This document shows, in pieces, positions 57,900 through 64,000 of a DNA stretch of 64,000 bases. How positions within the stretch are numbered: position 1 is the first letter of the stretch; the number at the start of each line of letters is the position of its first letter. Source of the stretch: Thelonectria olida (taxonomy: Eukaryota > Ascomycota > Sordariomycetes > Hypocreales > Nectriaceae); assembly GCA_020736575.1 (NCBI GenBank), contig JAGPYM010000003.1, positions 1,364,001-1,428,000 on the forward strand. Reading direction: 5' to 3'. The notes under the pieces were generated by a model, which made no database searches, had not been told where the DNA came from, and worked only from the letters and a program-made list of their open reading frames with translations. The position numbers were made by a program, and so were the translations under genes.

Positions 57900-59006
57900 T
57901 TATTGGGTCGAGCGCTTCATCCTTAGCTTCCATTGGTAACTCCGCGTAAGGGAATAGAGGTTTTCGAGTGTCGGCGTAGGGACATTACGTGCTTTTGCAG
58001 CTCTCAACGGTTCCCCAACTAGGTTTTCTACTTCGATGTATTGCTCCTGTCATCAGGGTTAGCTGTTTGCCTAGTCAACTACAAGAATGAACCAAGGTTA
58101 CCTTTCGAACGTCAGTCAACATGCTCGGTGGAATATGTGACTCGATTGGATCCGACGTAATCATGTTTTCAACCATTTCTTCAGTAAGCTCATGCCCGTA
58201 CGCAGCCGCAGCCGCCACGATTTCTCTCATGGCCGGTCGGACGAACTCGTCAACCAGACCAGGGCACAGCTGCATGTCTCCCGAGTCGAGATTGGTGATG
58301 GCGCACGTCGGGTTGATGACGGCGTTGAAGAGCAATTTTCGCCAGCGCGAGAAGGATACGTCGGCGTCGTACCAGACCGAGCAGCGTCCGCCGGCGCCGT
58401 AGCGGGCGACAAAGTCCCTTGCCTTGTCGGCGGCTGCAGGGTCGTCAGGTCGAAAGGGCCCGACGCCGAGGTCGTCGAGGAGTTTGTGCTCGACAACGCC
58501 CGGGGCGCTCTCTGCGGAGCCGCACATGCTGATTCCCGACAGGATAGCGTTGATTGGGAAGGCGTGCATGAGGGGCAGCTCGATGTTGAGGCCGTTTTGG
58601 AGAAGCAGGATGGCCGTGTGGCCGGGCGTAACTGCGGGACGGAGCAGGTCCGCGATGGGAGTGCCAGGGACGTCTGGGATGTTCTTGGTGGCGCAGACGA
58701 TGTAGTCAAAGGGGGGGGTGTCGGCGTTTGCTGCGTCTGGGACAGCAGGGAGGACTATTTTACATGGTCAGTACAAGACAACAACAGCAGTACGTTCGGG
58801 AAAAGAGGGTGCTTACTTTCGGTAGGTCTGAAGCCGACAATCTCGCCGTGATCGACGGAGTGGATGGTGAAGCCAGACTCCTTGACTGCATTGTAGTTGG
58901 AGCGCAGGACGGCCGTAACGGAGGCTCTACCGCCATACTCGAGATTGAGGGCGGCCATGGTTCCGATGCCGCCGCTACCTACGAGGAGAACCCTAGCCTT
59001 GTCCAT
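57900..59006 (-). CDS. ketopantoate reductase family oxidoreductase (PanE/ApbA)
   Basis: Exons 59006-58817, 58754-58102 and 58046-57900 (minus) give 329 aa. The N-terminal Rossmann loop is Gly10-Ser-Gly-Gly-Ile-Gly15 in VLLVGSGGIG, expected to bind NADPH. ATKNIPDVPG and ILLLQNGLNIE follow, with the catalytic-lysine region WRKLLFNAVINPTCAIT (Lys in this motif is the family acid). The C-terminal helical domain has SMLTDVRKEQYIEVENLVGE, which matches the conserved SSMLQD...E-I-D motif that supplies the second active-site acid. Canonical members reduce 2-dehydropantoate to pantoate for coenzyme A synthesis. Fungi often carry several paralogues, some in secondary metabolite clusters, so the true substrate is uncertain. 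It ends 43 bp from the Zn2Cys6 gene. Confidence 0.88.
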
Positions 59007-60339
59007 GGCTGGTTCAAGTTATATGTGTGTGTTTACCGTATTTCCTCTAATGCTGGTGTATTCTGTTGTGACTCTTTGGAGGCTGAGGATGATCCAGGCC
59101 CGAGCTATCAGGACCTAAAGTAAGGCAACCGGGCCGGTGCCGGCCCCACCGGTGCTTTATATGAAGATGCCGGGGGGGATAGACACAATCCGAGAAAAAT
59201 AGGAATCAACTAGGTTGAGACTATTCAAAGTGATCAATGGTTGGATATTGTTGTCATAGGGCGCGATAGCGGAGGTGTAGGGCGTTAGGAGATGGAGGCA
59301 GGGGAGAAAAGCACGCTGCAAACAGGTTCTGCGGGGAATCAGTACTCAGACAAGCAGTAAATACGCCCTCGAGGGCACTGCGACAACGTGCTTCGAGTCT
59401 TCTGCTACTTGCATTACTACCAGAGGGGCAGACGCAGTGGTGGTCGAAGGAAACGGTGGGGGTTTGGTTCGTCCATGTCTCTAAATGCCCCTAATTCATT
59501 GCCATGTCCGATATATCGCGTCGTGGTCGAGATGGCATGGGATCAAAGCAAAACATACATATCTGTCAGTCACTGCACGAACAAGGCCTCGGAACCTTTA
59601 CCCAAGACAACATGTCGTAACTCGTAATCCTTACCAGCCAGCTGTCCTTTTGCGTCAGGACTCAGCGCTGTGCAACCAACGACTGACAAAGGTGACATGA
59701 CGGGCTGGGCTGATGGGATGAAAATGTCGGATGAAGGCAGTTTCAGAGGCGTTTTAATGGTTGTTTACTGCGCTGCAGGGCAGATTGGAGAGTGTCGGCG
59801 GGTGTTTTGAGTAGATGGATGCTATCAAACGGCAGTTACAGTTGGCAAATCTCTAATTTCGATTACCACCATGTTCCCTGTCAGCTGAAGAAGGAGGAAG
59901 CGGTATTGCATACCTGCCTGATAGATACATTCTACACAGGCAGGTACGCACCTTGTGCAATTACTCAGTGGGCATGGCGTCTGTATTCTTACCTTGGGTA
60001 ATCACACTTGAGCAGTTTAGAGACTTCTTCCTTCTTCGTTCAAACCTATCGATAGTTGCATGCCAGCCACGACTTGTTGGCTCCTCCTTCCTCGCTCACA
60101 CCCACCACACCAAAAGAACCGAAGGATTCCGTCCTCGCACAGACCTCGACTTACTTCAACCCAGACTCGTCAATGTCGACTTCTGCAAGCAAACAAATCC
60201 CACTCTCACACGACACACAGACACAGGCGTAATCAGGACTTGGACTTTCTTTCTCAAATGGTCACCCAATAGAGGTGGAACCCCGCGTTCGTTCGACCTC
60301 AAAAGGGAGGCAGCTTGCTTCTAAAGAAACCCACTTGCT
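59007..60339. other. divergent promoter region, reductase / alcohol oxidase
   Basis: 1.3 kb between divergent start codons, with no coding signal. Short frames at 59388-59627 and 59953-60324 lack family character. It holds a GGGGGGG patch near 59170 and otherwise ordinary DNA; the last 250 bp are C/A-rich, as in fungal leaders. Confidence 0.55.
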
Positions 60340-62778
60340 ATGGAAGATAACCACCTGTCCACCATGACATCGCAAGAATCTGGACCCGTCCCAACAACTC
60401 TTCCGGCCCCTCCGCCGGACGACTTCCTGAATCCATCTCAATGGAACATTCTGTACGCTCTTCTAGACGGCGCTGTGCCATCAATTACTTCGGCCTCAGC
60501 TCTGAAAGACAAAGACTCCCAGATCTCTCTCCCGGACCAGGAGCTACATCGACTCCTTGAGGATTCAATCGCCTCGCTCACCAGCCCTGCCACTAAGCAA
60601 AACCTCCTGCAGCTCATCGAAGCTCGTCCCATCAACGACGCTCGCTTTCGGGACAATGTCTTGAGGAAATTAAGTCGCAGTCCGCCCGAGCACCAACGCA
60701 GGCTCGCTAGTTTCCTGAGTATCATGGCGTGAGCCTGGTCCACTCTCATGAACCAGAGACCGTCATCAATGCTGACTCTACCGTCGCAGCACTCGCCCAG
60801 GCGCTCTGTTCTTCACTGGCTACTGGCAGCCTGTCATCAACCAACCCACCAGCTCCCGGGAAGCCATTCTCAAGTCATGGGCAGCTTCTAGAACAGTCCG
60901 CATGAGGCTCCTTGCCAAGACTTTTACTACGTTGGCTCTGAGTTCCCTTGTTCAGACTAGCAACGACTTACCCGAGCTATCCGGATACCGCGATACTCCT
61001 CAGGACTGGAAGCCAGCCCACAGCTTTGACTTCGACTTCCTCCAGTTTCAGACCAGCAGCAATGTCCAAGTCCTCGACACCGACGTCCTTATTGTCGGGT
61101 CTGGCTGCGGTGGAGGGGTGAGCGCCAAAATCCTCGCAGAGGCTGGTCATAGGGTCCTCGTAGTGGACAAGGCATATCACTTTGCTCCCAATCAGCTTCC
61201 CTTGTCTCAGGACACCGGATGCCACTACCTTTATGACAACGCTGGCTTCTATATGACCGAAGATAGCGGGTGCAATATTGGAGCAGGCAGCGCATGGGGT
61301 GGAGGAGGCACTATCAATTGGAGCGTGTGCTTGCGGCTACAAGACTTCGTCCGAAAGGAATGGGCTGACACCGGTCTCCCTTTCTTTACTTCGCCCGAGT
61401 TTGACCAATGCATTGAGCGCGTGTGGAAATACCAAGGGGTCGGTACTGACCAACTTCGCCACAATCACCGTAATCAGGTCCTACTCAAAGGGTGCAAGAA
61501 ATTTGACTGGAAAGTGAACGAGGCTCCTCAAAATACCGCTGGCAAGGAGCATTATTGCGGCCAATGTCATCTCGGATGCTGCTCATCGGAGAAGCGTGGC
61601 CCAGCACAGTCTTGGCTCCCAGATGCCGCAAAGGCAGGCGCTCAGTTCATGGAGGGATTCCACGTGGAGAAGGTTCTATTCGATGAGGACGGAGAGACGG
61701 CTATTGGCATCGAGGGAGAGTGGACTTCGAGAGATGCTGCTGGTGGTGTCGGTGGGCCTGAGAGCGAGAGGACAAAGAGACGAATAGTCGTCAGAGCCAA
61801 GAAGGTCATTATTGCGGCAGGGTCCCTATGGAGCCCCCTGATCTTGATGAACAGTGGCATAACGGTGAGGCGTTCCATTGGTGAGTCCTGAAATTGGAGT
61901 CATGTCACTGACCAGCCCAGAATCAACATCTCGGATTAAACTTGCACCTCCATCCTTGCAATCTCGTCACGGCAGTGTACAAAGAAGAGACACTGCCATG
62001 GGAAGGCGGCATCATCACCAGCTATTGCCCGGAATTTGAAAATCTCGATGGTACCGGCCATGGCGTGAAGTTGGAGACGACTTGCATGGTCGTAAGTCTC
62101 GACGCCCATGTTGGAAGGTTTCATTGGACCAAGGCTAACCTGCCACAGCCATATACCGTTTACTCAGCGTTTCCCTGGAGAGGGGGTCTTGATGCGAGGC
62201 TACAGCTTGCCAAGTATCGCCACACCGACGGTTGGATCTCCATCACCCGGGATCGCGACACCGGTAAGGTGTTCCCGGACCCGACGACCGGACGGCCCCG
62301 GATCGAGTACACTCCATCCGACTACGACCGGGCTCACACCATCCAAGGCGTGGAGGCTCTCTCTAAACTCTGCTACGTCACGGGAGCGACAGAGATCCGC
62401 CCCCTCCTCTCCGGGCTCGAGCCCTTCATCCGACCCGAGGCGGCTGCACCCGAGGATACCCTCGAGAGCGAGAGTCCAGCTCGTGACCCAGAGGCGAGCG
62501 ATCCGGTCTTTGCCGCTTGGCTGCAGAGGATCCGCGAGGTAGGCAACAAGCCCCCAGCGACGATGTGGTCGTCGGCCCATCAGATGGGCACCTGTCGCAT
62601 GGGAACGAGCGCGGGGGAGGGAGTGGTGGACGCGAAGGGTCGCGTCTGGGGGACCCAGAACCTCTACGTGGCAGATGGGAGCGTCTTCCCAAGTGCGAGC
62701 GGAGTGAATCCCATGGTTACCGTCATGGCCATTGCGGATTGGATATCCCGTGGTGTGGATGCTGACCTGAAGGGGTGA
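60340..62778 (+). CDS. long-chain fatty alcohol oxidase (GMC family, FAO type)
   Basis: Exons 60340-60728, 60790-61864, 61921-62091 and 62149-62778 give 754 aa. An N-terminal extension (about 1-200) precedes the FAD domain, as in other FAO proteins; GALFFTGYW and REAILKSWAASR belong to the family's lead-in. The flavin loop is Gly233-Ser-Gly-Cys-Gly-Gly-Gly in VLIVGSGCGGG, followed by VLVVDKA. Family marks are NIGAGSAWGGGGTINWS, the Cys-rich HYCGQCHLGCCSSEKRG, GLNLHLHPCN, and the C-terminal SAHQMGTCRMG with the active-site His, then YVADGSVFPSASGVNPM. FAO oxidises long-chain alcohols to aldehydes with O2, giving H2O2, in fatty alcohol or omega-oxidation; the location is membrane or peroxisomal in yeasts. 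No PTS1 signal at the C-terminus here. An in-frame ATG at 60364 is an alternative start. The last intron is 57 nt without a stop. Confidence 0.92.
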
Positions 62779-64000
62779 ATGAGGCTGGCTGGACAATTGA
62801 CTTTTCCACCAAAGGAAGGGGGACTAATAAAGGGGGTGGGTGAAGGTGGTGGTCCATGAAACCCCCTGGAGTGTACATGATTTTCAGGAGTTTATCGGTT
62901 GATTGGTATCTGATGAGCAGGGATATGAGCATTACGAGGATGGAGACAGATAATTCATGAATATGGACTATACACACGTGAGCTCTTGTCGTTATCTTGC
63001 GGTTCGATGTCTCGATGACGCGGAGGGAGGGAACTTTGAGGGTCGGTTGCTGCAGGTCGGGAGCAGGAGTACGAAGTAGGAGGCGGCAAGCAAGCGGCGG
63101 CCCTCGATCTTCAGCAGGGATGTCAGCCTGAAGACAGCGCCCGGTGGTCATGTTTCTGCTGGAGGGAGAAAGGGGAGCCTGTCATGCGCATAGTTGCAGC
63201 GAGCGCATATCGAAACCTGCATCCATCATGGCAACCTGGAGCGGGAGAAAGAGAGCCGAGAGTTCGCTGACCAAGACAGGCTAGCTCCGTTTCGACGCCA
63301 AAACACCGAAACCCAACACCCGGGACGATCGGGCAAGGGTTTAAAGCCAAAAATAAATTAATAAAAAAAAGTGGCAATTGATCTTTGATACCTGCTTACT
63401 GCGAGAGACCCAGGGGAATGGTTATGGTGCCACGTTTTTAGCCCAATTCTTTTGTTGGTGTGCGGCTCGGTTTTTGCCCTGTTCAACGCGGTCGGTTGAA
63501 TATCCCGTGGCCCTTAACGGTAGCCTCAAAGTGTCACGGTTCTGTCGAGCGGTGGTTTTGGCAGCGTTTAGCGTAGGCCTCCCGTCCAGCAAACGTCAAA
63601 GTGGAGGCGGCGCCACAGCACAGCCACGGCCACGGCCACGGCCAGCGGAGAAAAAAAGGTGGCTCCGGAAAGGGCCCAGGGAAAAGGAGGGGCGGGCGGC
63701 GGCGGCGACCTCACTACTGTACGGAGGTACGTCGTACATGCATTCTGCAGGAGACCCGAGGGCCCAACTGACCGGCCGGGTCCTGCAGCAGTGTATCCGT
63801 TAGGTAGGTCAGTTCTGCAGTCAGCGAACAAGGCGACGCTGGCTGGTGGTTGGGAGGGAAAAGGCCAGCGACGAAGGGTTGGTTTGCGAGGCGAACAAGG
63901 ATGGAGGGATCAGAGGCCGCATTAGTTTGCACCGGGGAATTATTTTTCAGCTGTTCATGGGTTTGAAGGTTGCAGGTTGAGTCACATGCGTTTCGGTGAG
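62779..64000. other. alcohol oxidase 3' flank and right edge
   Basis: No gene can be supported. It holds a GGCCAC repeat near 63618-63643 and an A-rich run at 63360-63370. Open frames in 63378-63932 look like chance frames in G/C-rich DNA. Confidence 0.55.

Overview
This is nuclear DNA of a filamentous ascomycete (Pezizomycotina, most likely a Sordariomycete; genus not determinable from the sequence alone). The reasons are short spliceosomal introns (mostly 52-68 nt, with CTAAC/CTAAT-type branch sites before the acceptor), long pyrimidine-rich leaders, a Zn2Cys6 transcription factor, a fungal-type high-affinity cAMP phosphodiesterase, and gene families that all look like fungal orthologues. 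I found no CRISPR array, no recognisable transposon, and no tRNA or rRNA gene.

Layout: 0.8-5.4 kb holds a WRAP73/Wdr8-type WD40 protein (+) and a two-RRM protein (+). 6.8-13.0 kb is a giant HEAT-repeat protein of the Laa1/HEATR5 family (-). 13.4-15.0 kb pairs a TACO1/YebC mitochondrial translation factor (+) tail-to-tail with the cytochrome oxidase assembly factor Pet100 (-). A disordered fungal protein of unknown function (-) follows at 15.5-17.3 kb. 19.7-24.4 kb carries a CFIm25/NUDT21 3'-end processing factor (+), a YjbQ/UPF0047 protein (-), the complex I zinc subunit NDUFS6 (-) and an MPP6-type exosome cofactor with a zinc knuckle (+). 29.8-33.3 kb is an insulysin/Ste23 metalloprotease (+), 35.7-40.3 kb a large USP-family deubiquitinase (+), and 49.1-52.0 kb a class I cAMP phosphodiesterase (+) behind an 8.8-kb stretch without a recognisable gene.

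The right end (53.0-62.8 kb) looks most accessory. It holds an MFS transporter with a one-base frameshift (-), a divergent Zn2Cys6 regulator (+), a ketopantoate-reductase-family enzyme (-) ending 43 bp from the regulator, and a long-chain fatty alcohol oxidase (GMC family, +). The transporter-regulator-enzyme arrangement resembles a small metabolic cluster, but its substrate cannot be read from sequence.

Functional themes: mitochondrial respiration (TACO1, Pet100, NDUFS6), with CCAAT boxes upstream of two of the three; RNA processing (CFIm25, MPP6, RRM protein); proteolysis (insulysin, USP); and cAMP signalling. All exon joins were inferred by eye from reading frame, splice signals and remembered family sequence; no alignment was run. 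Nothing here is a clear-cut new system. The best leads are an ATG-less coding-looking extension upstream of the deubiquitinase, a degenerate receiver-like domain in the phosphodiesterase with a uORF overlapping its start codon, and the frameshifted transporter/regulator/reductase/oxidase group.
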